Below, one piece after another: positions 8,174 through 14,935 of a DNA stretch of 17,234 nucleotides. The translations under genes and the position numbers were made by a program. A model generated the notes under the pieces. The model was given only the letters and a program-made list of their open reading frames with translations. It was not told the DNA's origin and did not search any database. Numbering within the stretch: position 1 is the stretch's first letter; each line of letters starts with the position of its first letter. The stretch is from an uncultured Kiloniellales bacterium (lineage in GTDB: Bacteria > Pseudomonadota > Alphaproteobacteria > Kiloniellales > JAKSDN01): NCBI GenBank assembly GCA_937974415.1, contig CALJXB010000188.1, positions 1 to 17,234 of the forward strand, given 5' to 3'.

Positions 8174-8713
8174 ATGGCCATACGACCTCCGGAAGCTCGA
8201 ATCTGGTGGAACGAACCGATGCACTGGCCGGAGATCATCTGGATCTCCATCGCCTTTGTCTGGGGCCTCGTCATGTTCCTGGCGATGATCTATTGGCACA
8301 TCGAGGGCGAGCAGAACCTTTCCAACGAAGCCTATCGGATCACCCCGGACGCCTTCGCCGAAAAGACGGAGGCCATGGCCGAGGCGTACACGGTGCGCGA
8401 GGAGGGCGAGACCGGAATCCCGGTGGTCCATCCGCCGCCCGGCAGCGAGGTCTACATGCTGGCGCGCCTCTGGGAATGGTGTCCGATCCTAGAGCTGGAG
8501 AAGGGACAGAGCTATCGCCTGCACCTGTCGTCGATGGATTGGCAGCACGGCTTCTCGTTGCAGCCCACCAACATCAACCTCCAGGTCCATCCCAACTACG
8601 AGATGGTTCTGACCATAACGCCGACCGAGACCGGCGTGTTCGGGGTCGTGTGCAACGAGTTCTGTGGAATCGGCCACCACGACATGGTGGGCCGGATCTA
8701 CGTCGTTGAGTGA
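8174..8713 (+). CDS. heme-copper reductase subunit II with CuA site (cupredoxin domain)
   Basis: The 179-residue protein has one N-terminal membrane helix (about 21-41) and a C-terminal periplasmic cupredoxin domain. All CuA ligands are visible: His125 in MDWQHGF, then Cys160, Glu162, Cys164, His168 and Met171 in CNEFCGIGHHDM. It should accept electrons from a periplasmic donor such as a cytochrome c or cupredoxin and pass them to subunit I. A CuA site excludes the cytochrome c subunit (NorC) of classical cNOR and the cbb3 layout. It lies 12 bases before the catalytic subunit, whose AGGAGG ribosome site begins in this gene's stop codon. It is shorter than a usual mitochondrial-type subunit II and has a single helix, as in ba3-type and some CuA NO reductases. 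Confidence 0.9.
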   Translation: MAIRPPEARIWWNEPMHWPEIIWISIAFVWGLVMFLAMIYWHIEGEQNLSNEAYRITPDAFAEKTEAMAEAYTVREEGETGIPVVHPPPGSEVYMLARLWEWCPILELEKGQSYRLHLSSMDWQHGFSLQPTNINLQVHPNYEMVLTITPTETGVFGVVCNEFCGIGHHDMVGRIYVVE

Positions 8714-8725
8714 GGAGGCAGAACC

Positions 8726-10447
8726 ATGAGCGCCACCACAGCCGAAGACGTCATTGCCGGTATCGAAGAAAAGTACCGGACCTGCCTCGACACCGGCCTG
8801 AAGGTTTACGAGAAGGCCGAAACGCTGATCAAGATCAACGCGGTGACGGCCGTCGTCTTCCTTGCCGTCGGCGGATTCTTCGGCGTCCTCGTGGCGCTGA
8901 CCCGCTGGCCTGCCGTGCACCTGCTGCCGGCCGAGCTGTTCTATCTCGTGCTCACCGCTCACGGCGCGGCGGTGCTGCTGTTCTGGATCATCTTCTTCGA
9001 GATCGCGGTGCTCTACTTCGCATCGGCCATCATCCTCAACTGCCGCTTGGCCGCGCCCAAGGTGGCGTGGCTCGGGTATGTGCTCATGCTGGTCGGCTCC
9101 CTGCTCGCCACCGTCGCCGTGTTGCAGGGCGAGTCGAGCGTCATGTTCACCTCTTACGTGCCGATGCAGGCGGCGCCGAATTTCTACCTCGGCCTGATAC
9201 TCTTCGCGGTGGGCGCGCTACTCGGGTGTTTCGTATTTTTCGGAACCCTGGTGATCGCCAAGGAGGAGGGCACCTATGAGGGTTCGATCCCGCTTGTTAC
9301 CTTCGGCGCGCTGACCGCCGCCATCATCGCCATCTTCACCATCGCCTCGGGCGCCATCATCCTGGTGCCGACCTGGCTGTGGTCCCTGGGGCTGATCAGC
9401 GAGATCGATTCGGTGACGTACAAGCTGGTCTGGTGGGGCATGGGCCACTCTTCCCAACAGGTCAACGTCTCGGCCCAGGTGTCGATCTGGTACGTCATCG
9501 CCGCCCTGGTGCTCGGCGCCAAGCCGCTCTCCGAGAAGGTGAGCCGGACGGCCTTTCTGCTCTACATCCTGTTCCTGCAGCTGGCCTGCGCCCACCACAT
9601 GCTGGCGGAACCCGGCATCAGCTCGGAATGGAAGGTCTTCAACACCAGCTACGCGTTTTACCTGGCCGTGCTCGGCAGCATGATCCACGGCATGAGCGTG
9701 CCGGGCGCCGTCGAGGCGGCCCAGCGTCGGCGCGGTTTCGACAAGGGCATCTTCGGCTGGCTGAGGCACGCCCCCTGGAGCAACCCGGCGTTCTCGGGGA
9801 TGGCGCTCTCGGTGGTCCTCTTCGGCTTCCTGGGCGGCATCTCCGGCGTCGTGCTGGGCACCGAGCAGATCAACCTGCTGATGCACAACACCCTCTACGT
9901 ACCGGGCCACTTCCATGCCACGGTCGTCCTCGGAACCACCCTGGCCTTCATGGCCATCACCTACCTGGTGGTGCCGCTGATCTTCCGCCGCGAGCTGATC
10001 TGGCCGAGGATGGCCCAGTGGCAGCCCTACGTCTTCGCCATCGGCGTCGCGGGCACGTCCCTCTTCATGATGGGCGCCGGGACTTTGGGCGTGTCGCGGC
10101 GGCATTGGGACATCACCTTCAGCGAGGCGGCCCTCAGCTTCGACTATCCCGGCATGGCCTTCCTGATGATGGGCCTCAACGGGATCTTCGGCGTGATCGC
10201 CGGCATCGGCGGGCTCATGTTCGTCCTGGTAGTGGTCGGCTCGCTCCTCTTCGGCAAGCCGCGCGGGGCGGCCGAGGTCAAGGCCAACCCGGTGGTCGCC
10301 GGCGGCGAGGCCGCCTCGACCTATGGCAGCGAAGGGACGCTCAAGCTGCCGGGGACGATCACCCTGGTGAGCATCTTCTTCCTCGCCTTCGTCCTCTATT
10401 ACTTCATCAACTGGAAATTCCTCTCGGAGGTCTGGCCGCTGAGCTGA
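8726..10447 (+). CDS. heme-copper superfamily catalytic subunit I, probable eNOR-like nitric oxide reductase
   Basis: The 573-residue, roughly 12-helix protein is of the COX1/NorB superfamily. The six metal-ligand histidines are visible: His79 in LTAHGAAVL (low-spin heme), His241 in helix VI, His290-His291 in CAHHML, and His395 and His397 in PGHFHATV. Helix VI reads GMGHSSQQVN, so the position four after His241 is Gln245. A- and B-type oxygen reductases have the cross-linked Tyr there, and cNOR has a Glu-rich HLWVEG. The helix VIII K-channel Lys of A-type oxidases is also absent from about 350-372. With a CuA subunit II, DNR-type control, NosR and hemerythrin nearby, I infer NO reduction (2 NO to N2O). 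I recall eNOR-type enzymes showing such a replacement, but that needs alignment. An unusual oxygen reductase remains possible. Confidence 0.85.
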   Translation: MSATTAEDVIAGIEEKYRTCLDTGLKVYEKAETLIKINAVTAVVFLAVGGFFGVLVALTRWPAVHLLPAELFYLVLTAHGAAVLLFWIIFFEIAVLYFASAIILNCRLAAPKVAWLGYVLMLVGSLLATVAVLQGESSVMFTSYVPMQAAPNFYLGLILFAVGALLGCFVFFGTLVIAKEEGTYEGSIPLVTFGALTAAIIAIFTIASGAIILVPTWLWSLGLISEIDSVTYKLVWWGMGHSSQQVNVSAQVSIWYVIAALVLGAKPLSEKVSRTAFLLYILFLQLACAHHMLAEPGISSEWKVFNTSYAFYLAVLGSMIHGMSVPGAVEAAQRRRGFDKGIFGWLRHAPWSNPAFSGMALSVVLFGFLGGISGVVLGTEQINLLMHNTLYVPGHFHATVVLGTTLAFMAITYLVVPLIFRRELIWPRMAQWQPYVFAIGVAGTSLFMMGAGTLGVSRRHWDITFSEAALSFDYPGMAFLMMGLNGIFGVIAGIGGLMFVLVVVGSLLFGKPRGAAEVKANPVVAGGEAASTYGSEGTLKLPGTITLVSIFFLAFVLYYFINWKFLSEVWPLS

Positions 10448-10536
10448 GCGGATAAACGGGGGCGGCGCGCGGCCGGTCGCTCGCCCCTCCCCCCGCCCCC
10501 AGGGCGACCCTTTCGGCCCGGCCGAGGAAGACGTGG

Positions 10537-11403
10537 ATGGCCGTTCTCGCTAAGAACCTCTGGAGCCTCTTCAAGCTCAGGATCAGCCTGGCCATCATGC
10601 TGTGCGCGCTCGCCGGCATCGCGGTGGCGCCCGGCCCCGCCCTCGCCGGCTGGCAGATGGCGCTGCTGAGCTTCGCCGTTCTCCTGTCGGCGGCCAGTGC
10701 CGGCGCCTTCAATCACTATGTGGAATGCGATCTCGACGCCCGCATGCCGCGCACCCGGGACCGCCCCTTCGTCACCGGTTATTTCCACCGCGGCCCGGTC
10801 TGGCTCTCGGTCATCCTCGGCCTCCTGGCCGCGGCGGTGCTGCTGGCCGGCCTCGCCACCAACTGGGCCGCCGCCGGCTACGTCTTCCTGGGCGCCTTCG
10901 TCTACGGCGTCGTCTATTCGGTCTGGCTCAAGCGCCGGACCTGGCTCAACATCGTGCTGGGCGGCCTTGCCGGCAGCTTCGCGGTGCTGGCCGGGGCGGC
11001 CGCCGTCGACCCGGCCCTGTCGGCGACGCCGGTGATCCTCGCCGTCGTTCTGTTCCTCTGGACGCCGCCCCACTTCTGGAGCCTCGCCACCGTCTTGCAC
11101 GCCCAGTACCGCGACGCCGGCGTGCCCATGCTGCCGGTGGTCCTGGGCGACCGCGCGGCGGCCTGGGCCACTCTGGCGCACACGGTGGCGCTCGCGCTCT
11201 TGTCCCTGCTGCCCGGCCTGTACGGCATGGGCCCGGTCTATCTCGCCGGGGCCACCCTTGGCGGCGGCTGGTTCCTGTGGAAATCCGTTCTCCTAGTCCG
11301 CGACCCCGGGCCGGCCGCGGCAGCGGCGAACTTCCGGGCCTCCCTGATCCAGCTCACGCTCTTACTTCTGGCGGCCATGGCCGACCGTTGGCTGCTGGGC
11401 TAA
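10537..11403 (+). CDS. ctaB: protoheme IX farnesyltransferase (heme O synthase)
   Basis: The 288-residue UbiA-superfamily membrane enzyme attaches a farnesyl (or related prenyl) group to heme b to make heme O. The first aspartate motif is NHYVECDLDARMPRTRDRP (Asn59, Asp65, Asp67), typical of CtaB. The second conserved region follows: TWLNIVLGG, then LWTPPHFWSLA and YRDAGVPMLPVV. About nine membrane helices are expected. The ATG at 10537 has GAGGAAG about seven bases upstream and lies 89 bases after subunit I. Its presence implies that the reductase uses heme O or a derivative. cNOR and cbb3 enzymes use heme b, so this again separates the enzyme from both. No CtaA (heme A synthase) gene is in the window. 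The assignment is strong; the exact heme product is inference. Confidence 0.92.
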   Translation: MAVLAKNLWSLFKLRISLAIMLCALAGIAVAPGPALAGWQMALLSFAVLLSAASAGAFNHYVECDLDARMPRTRDRPFVTGYFHRGPVWLSVILGLLAAAVLLAGLATNWAAAGYVFLGAFVYGVVYSVWLKRRTWLNIVLGGLAGSFAVLAGAAAVDPALSATPVILAVVLFLWTPPHFWSLATVLHAQYRDAGVPMLPVVLGDRAAAWATLAHTVALALLSLLPGLYGMGPVYLAGATLGGGWFLWKSVLLVRDPGPAAAAANFRASLIQLTLLLLAAMADRWLLG

Positions 11404-11413
11404 GGTGGCCGTC

Positions 11414-12253
11414 ATGTTACGGGCGACCCCTTGCCGTGCCGCCGGTCTCGTCTTCGGGCTCCTGTTCGGCGTGCAGGCGGGGGCCTTTGCTCAGGACGCC
11501 GCTCAGGCCTCGGTTCCCGTGCTGGACGCGGACGCGGCGGTGGCACGGAGCCAGGCCGCGATCGGCCGCAGCCTCGGCGACCACAGCTTCCTCGATGCGG
11601 ACAACCAGGTCGTGCGCTTGGCGGACTATAGGGGCAGGCCCCTGGTCGTCGCCCTGGTCTTCACCGCCTGCACCGAGTCCTGTCCCCTGATCGTTCAGCG
11701 CCTGGCCGAGGCCGTGGAGGTGGCCCAGGAGGCCCTCGGCCCGGAGTCCTTCGCCGTCGTCACCGTGGGCTTCGATGCCGCGCACGACACACCGGCCCGC
11801 ATGAAAGCCTATGCCCGCACCCAGGGGGTGGGAGGGCCGGGCTGGCGCTTCCTGTCGGGCGACCGGACAAGCGTCGACGCGCTGATCGACGACCTGGGAT
11901 TCTCTCGGGTGCCGTCGCCGCGCGGCTTCGATCACATCGCCCAGATCAGCATCGTCGACCAGGACGGCCGCGTGCACGGCCATGTCTATGGCGCCGACTT
12001 CGAGGTTCCCGCCTTGGTCGAGCCGCTGAAGGTGCTGGCGCTCGGCCAGGCCACGGTCTTCACCGACGTCGCCGCGGTCATCGAGCGGGTCAAGCTGTTC
12101 TGCACCTTCTTCGACCCCAAGAGCGGTCGCTACGCCGTCGACTACTCCTTCGTGATTTCGCTCACTGTCGGCGGGCTTGCGCTCCTGGGACTGGCGGTCC
12201 TCCTGGGGCGTGCCCTCTGGACCATGAATCATCCGCCCAAGGGGCCGGCGTGA
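11414..12253 (+). CDS. SCO1/SenC-family copper chaperone with C-terminal membrane anchor
   Basis: The product is 279 residues from the ATG at 11414. A GTG at 11405 is possible, but AAGGTGG sits just before the ATG, which gives a good signal peptide (about 1-27, ending AFA-QDA). The thioredoxin-fold copper site is intact: Cys86 and Cys90 in TACTESCP and His174 in FDHIAQ. SCO proteins deliver copper to, or reduce, the CuA centre of subunit II, so the gene fits the CuA subunit three genes upstream. After the domain, a linker leads to a C-terminal helix at about 245-266 (SFVISLTVGGLALLGL), so the protein is tail-anchored in the inner membrane, unlike the N-anchored mitochondrial form. It begins ten bases after ctaB. 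Confidence 0.9.
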   Translation: MLRATPCRAAGLVFGLLFGVQAGAFAQDAAQASVPVLDADAAVARSQAAIGRSLGDHSFLDADNQVVRLADYRGRPLVVALVFTACTESCPLIVQRLAEAVEVAQEALGPESFAVVTVGFDAAHDTPARMKAYARTQGVGGPGWRFLSGDRTSVDALIDDLGFSRVPSPRGFDHIAQISIVDQDGRVHGHVYGADFEVPALVEPLKVLALGQATVFTDVAAVIERVKLFCTFFDPKSGRYAVDYSFVISLTVGGLALLGLAVLLGRALWTMNHPPKGPA

Positions 12254-12306
12254 TGACCCGCCGGCGACGCAAGGCCACAGCCAACGACATCCCGGGCGCC
12301 GAATGA
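12253..12306 (+). CDS. 17-codon mini-ORF bridging the SCO and cytochrome b genes
   Basis: The ATG at 12253-12255 overlaps the SCO stop by one base (TGATG), and its TGA at 12304-12306 overlaps the next ATG at 12303-12305 (ATGA). The peptide would be MTRRRRKATANDIPGAE, with four consecutive arginines. The cytochrome b gene has no visible Shine-Dalgarno sequence of its own, so passage of ribosomes through this small frame could deliver them to it. It may be only a coupling device, or chance; no homology is recognisable. Confidence 0.35.
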   Translation: MTRRRRKATANDIPGAE

Positions 12307-13889
12307 TCCGCGGTATCCTGGCAAACGGCTTCCTGTGGCTGGAAGCGCGGCTCGACACGCTGTTCGGGGCGCGCTGGAATCCGCTCTATCAGCTGGGCGC
12401 GCTGGGCTTCTTCTACTACTGGATCGTCGCCGTCAGCGGCATCTATCTCTACATCTTCTTCGACACCGGCACGACCGTGGCCTATGAATCGGTCGAGTAT
12501 CTCACCCACGAGCAGTGGTATCTCGGCGGCGTCCAGCGCTCGTTCCACCGCTATGCTTCCGACGGCCTGGTTCTCATGATGGCGGTGCATGTCGTTCGCG
12601 AATACGCCTACGGCCGGCTCAAGGGGCCACGCTGGTTCACCTGGGTCACCGGCGTGCCGATCGCCGGCCTCGTCATCGCCTCGGGAATCACCGGCTACTG
12701 GCTGGTCTGGGACCAGCTCGCGCAGTACATCGCCATCGTCACGGCGGAGTGGTTCGACTGGCTGGGCATTTTCGGCGATCCCATCGTGCGCAACTTCCTG
12801 ACGCCCGAGAGCCTGGACGACCGCTTCTTCACCCTGCTGATCTTCATTCACATCGCGGTGCCGCTCCTGGCCTTGCTGGCGCTGTGGATTCACCTGCAGC
12901 GGATCACCCGGCCCGCCATCAACCCCAATCGAGGATTGGCCGTCGGGACCTTCGTCATGCTGGTCGCCCTGTCGCTGATCAAGCCGGCCGTCAGCCATGC
13001 GCCCGCCGACCTCGTGGCCGTTCCCACGCACCTTCAGCTCGACTGGTACTATCTCGCCGCCTATCCCCTCATGGAGATTCTTTCCTATGGGGCGGTCTGG
13101 GCCATCGTGCTCACGGTGACCTTGGTCTTGCTGGTGCTGCCGTGGCTGCCGCCTCGCTGGAAGCCGCGGCCCGCGGTGGTCCATCTAGAAAGCTGCAATG
13201 GCTGCGGGCGCTGCGCCGACGACTGCCCATACGAGGCGATTCTCATGCGCCCGCGCAGCGACGAGCTGCCCTTCGAGCAGGAGGCACGGGTCAATCCGTC
13301 GCTCTGCATCAGCTGCGGCATCTGCGCCGGCGCCTGCCCGCCGGCGACGCCGTTTCGCCGCAAGTCCGACTTGGTGCCGGGCATCGAGCTGCCGGACCTG
13401 ACAGTCGCCACGCTGCGCGACCAGCTGGAGGCCGCCTGCGCCGGGATCGAGCTCAAGCCCCGCATCCTGGTCTTCGGCTGCGATCACGGGGCGCCGCGGC
13501 AGGCACTCGAGGGGAGCGGCGCGGCGGTCATAAACCAGCCTTGCATCGCCGCCCTGCCGCCCTCCTTCATCGACTACGCCTTGAGCCGGAATCTCGCCGA
13601 CGGCGTGTTGATCACGGGCTGCCGCGAGGGAACCTGCGAGTTTCGCTTCGGCAACGAGTGGACGACCCAGCGCATCGAAGGCCAGCGCGATCCCTATCTG
13701 CGCAAGCGCGTGCCGCGCGAGCGCATCCGCACGCTCTGGGCGTCGGCCCGGGAAGGCGCACGTCTCTGCGAGGAGATCCGCGCCTTCCGGGACGACCTAC
13801 AGGCCCTCGAGCGGCCGGAGCCGGGCGGCGGCGGGCGCGTGCCGGATTCCGAAGAGCGCAAGGCGGCCAAGGCGGAAAGCCATGTCTAA
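12303..13889 (+). CDS. fused cytochrome b / two-[4Fe-4S] ferredoxin / MvhD-like protein
   Basis: The protein has 528 residues. Part 1 (about 1-285) is a cytochrome b with heme ligand pairs His82/His96 and His183/His197, each H-x13-H as in bc1-type cytochrome b, then extra helices; a DWYYL segment near 247 stands where the quinol-site PEWY usually lies. Part 2 (about 290-350) is a bacterial ferredoxin with Cys298/301/304/308 and Cys335/338/341/345, each ending in Cys-Pro. Part 3 (about 385-500) resembles MvhD/FlpD [2Fe-2S] subunits (FGCDHG, NQPC, ITGCREGTCEF; Cys393, 414, 440, 445). It likely moves electrons between quinone and a soluble partner at the cytoplasmic face. No HdrA or hydrogenase is in view. 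It overlaps the next gene by eight bases. Domains are clear; direction and partner are unknown. Confidence 0.88.
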   Translation: MIRGILANGFLWLEARLDTLFGARWNPLYQLGALGFFYYWIVAVSGIYLYIFFDTGTTVAYESVEYLTHEQWYLGGVQRSFHRYASDGLVLMMAVHVVREYAYGRLKGPRWFTWVTGVPIAGLVIASGITGYWLVWDQLAQYIAIVTAEWFDWLGIFGDPIVRNFLTPESLDDRFFTLLIFIHIAVPLLALLALWIHLQRITRPAINPNRGLAVGTFVMLVALSLIKPAVSHAPADLVAVPTHLQLDWYYLAAYPLMEILSYGAVWAIVLTVTLVLLVLPWLPPRWKPRPAVVHLESCNGCGRCADDCPYEAILMRPRSDELPFEQEARVNPSLCISCGICAGACPPATPFRRKSDLVPGIELPDLTVATLRDQLEAACAGIELKPRILVFGCDHGAPRQALEGSGAAVINQPCIAALPPSFIDYALSRNLADGVLITGCREGTCEFRFGNEWTTQRIEGQRDPYLRKRVPRERIRTLWASAREGARLCEEIRAFRDDLQALERPEPGGGGRVPDSEERKAAKAESHV

Positions 13890-14424
13890 GCTGTCGTCCA
13901 AGCCCTTGCCGAAGCCCCTGGCCTATCTCGGGCAGGCCGTGGTCTATGGGGCCGTGGCGGTGCTGCTGGGCTATTTTTCGACCAGCCCGGCCTACGAGCG
14001 CTTTCCCGCCGACAAGGCGCAGCTGGTCTTGAGCTTCACCCACATCGGTGAGCGCACCACGCCGTGCCGCAAGCTCACCCGCGAGGAGATCGCTGAATTG
14101 GCGGCCAACATGCGGCGCTCCGAAGTCTGCGAGCGCGAGCGCGTGCCGCTCTATGTCGAGCTGAGCTTGGACGGCGAAGACCTCTATAGCGCGAGCCTGG
14201 CGCCGACCGGCCTGTCGCGCGACGGCGCGGCGCAGGTCCACGAGCGCTTCACCCTGGCGCCGGGCCAACACCACCTGCGCCTGGCCATGAGGGACAGCGC
14301 CCGCGAGACCGGCTTCGACTACGAGAGCGAACTGGCCATAGAGCTGCGCCCGGGGCAGAATTTCGTCGTGGATTTCCGACCCGAATTCGGCGGTTTCCGA
14401 TTCGGCCGGCAAGAGGGGTCGTAG
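13882..14424 (+). CDS. membrane-anchored protein of unknown function in the reductase operon
   Basis: I do not recognise this 180-residue family. It has a short basic N-terminus, one membrane helix at about 15-31 (YLGQAVVYGAVAVLLGYF), then a domain of about 145 residues that should lie in the periplasm. That domain holds two cysteines, Cys62 in TTPCRKLTREEI and Cys83 in SEVCERER, 21 residues apart and able to form a disulphide or bind metal. The remainder is rich in beta-strand-like segments (VPLYVELSLDGEDLYS, HHLRLAMRDS, NFVVDFRP), as in small beta-sandwich domains. Its ATG lies inside the end of the cytochrome b fusion gene, an eight-base overlap that implies coupled translation and a partner role, perhaps in assembly or as a small subunit. 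It is followed by the hemerythrin 53 bases later. Confidence 0.8.
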   Translation: MSKLSSKPLPKPLAYLGQAVVYGAVAVLLGYFSTSPAYERFPADKAQLVLSFTHIGERTTPCRKLTREEIAELAANMRRSEVCERERVPLYVELSLDGEDLYSASLAPTGLSRDGAAQVHERFTLAPGQHHLRLAMRDSARETGFDYESELAIELRPGQNFVVDFRPEFGGFRFGRQEGS

Positions 14425-14477
14425 GTTCCCCCGGGCGCATCTTGGGTGTCGCGTCGGTGGTCCGACTGGAGAGAGCC

Positions 14478-14900
14478 ATGGGCTGGATCGAGTGGAAGGA
14501 GTCCTATCGCCTCGGAATCCCGGCAGTGGATTACGAGCACCAGGAGATGATCGCCCTCTTGAACGACCTCTACGAGGGGCTTCAGGGCGGTGCGGACGTC
14601 GCCTCGGTCGACGCCTTCCTCGGCGAGGTTTACGCCCGCATCTCGGCCCACTTCGCCCTCGAGGAAAGGGTCATGCGAGAGCGCGGCTACGACCAATACG
14701 CAGCGCACAAGTCGGCCCACGAGGACCTGCTGGACGAGATCCGCGAGATCATGGACGAGCACGACACCGGCGCCTTCGAGAACACAACCGAAGTCCTGGC
14801 CAAGAGGCTTCAAGCCTGGTTCACCGAGCACTTCCGCACCCACGACGCGCGGCTGCACAGCCAACTGGGCCCGGACGAGCTGCGCCACGGCGAGATCTGA
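14478..14900 (+). CDS. bacteriohemerythrin
   Basis: The protein is 140 residues from the ATG at 14478, chosen over a TTG at 14442 because GGAGAG precedes it and family members open with a WxxxY segment (WIEWKESY). All ligands of the di-iron site are visible: His21 in DYEHQEM, His58 and Glu62 in SAHFALEE, His77 and His81 in AAHKSAHEDLL, and His118 and Asp123 in TEHFRTHD. The fold is a four-helix bundle, cytoplasmic, with no signal peptide. Hemerythrins bind O2 reversibly and can bind NO, so a gene at the 3' end of a probable NO-reductase operon may act as an NO or O2 carrier or scavenger that protects or feeds the enzyme. No sensor domain is attached. It ends 35 bases from the convergent nosR gene. 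Confidence 0.93.
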   Translation: MGWIEWKESYRLGIPAVDYEHQEMIALLNDLYEGLQGGADVASVDAFLGEVYARISAHFALEERVMRERGYDQYAAHKSAHEDLLDEIREIMDEHDTGAFENTTEVLAKRLQAWFTEHFRTHDARLHSQLGPDELRHGEI

Positions 14901-14905
14901 GTCGC

Positions 14906-14918
14906 GTCCACGGTGGAC
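14906..14918. terminator. weak hairpin between convergent genes
   Basis: The arms GTCCA (14906-14910) and TGGAC (14914-14918) flank a CGG loop in the 35-base gap between the hemerythrin stop and the nosR stop. The position suits a bidirectional terminator, but the stem has only five pairs and there is no T-run, so this is a weak candidate. Confidence 0.25.
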
Positions 14919-14935
14919 ACAATTGCGTCTCGGTA

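Noticed and set aside
8726..10447. Annotation of subunit I as an ordinary cbb3 or aa3 cytochrome c oxidase
   Set aside because: A CuA subunit II excludes cbb3. The missing helix VI Tyr and the missing helix VIII Lys argue against aa3. DNR-type sites and NosR point to NO reduction.
10458..10500. GGGGGCG ... CGCCCCC inverted repeat after subunit I, considered as a terminator
   Set aside because: The loop is about 29 bases with no T-run, and such arms arise easily in a G/C-only stretch. ctaB with its own ribosome site follows 36 bases later, so read-through is expected.
12515..14032. Plus-strand open frame of 505 codons overlapping the cytochrome b fusion
   Set aside because: It is an out-of-frame shadow. 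The fusion frame carries paired heme histidines and cysteine clusters.
14442..14477. TTG start for the hemerythrin
   Set aside because: It adds 12 residues not typical of the family. The ATG at 14478 has GGAGAG and begins with the usual Trp/Tyr segment.
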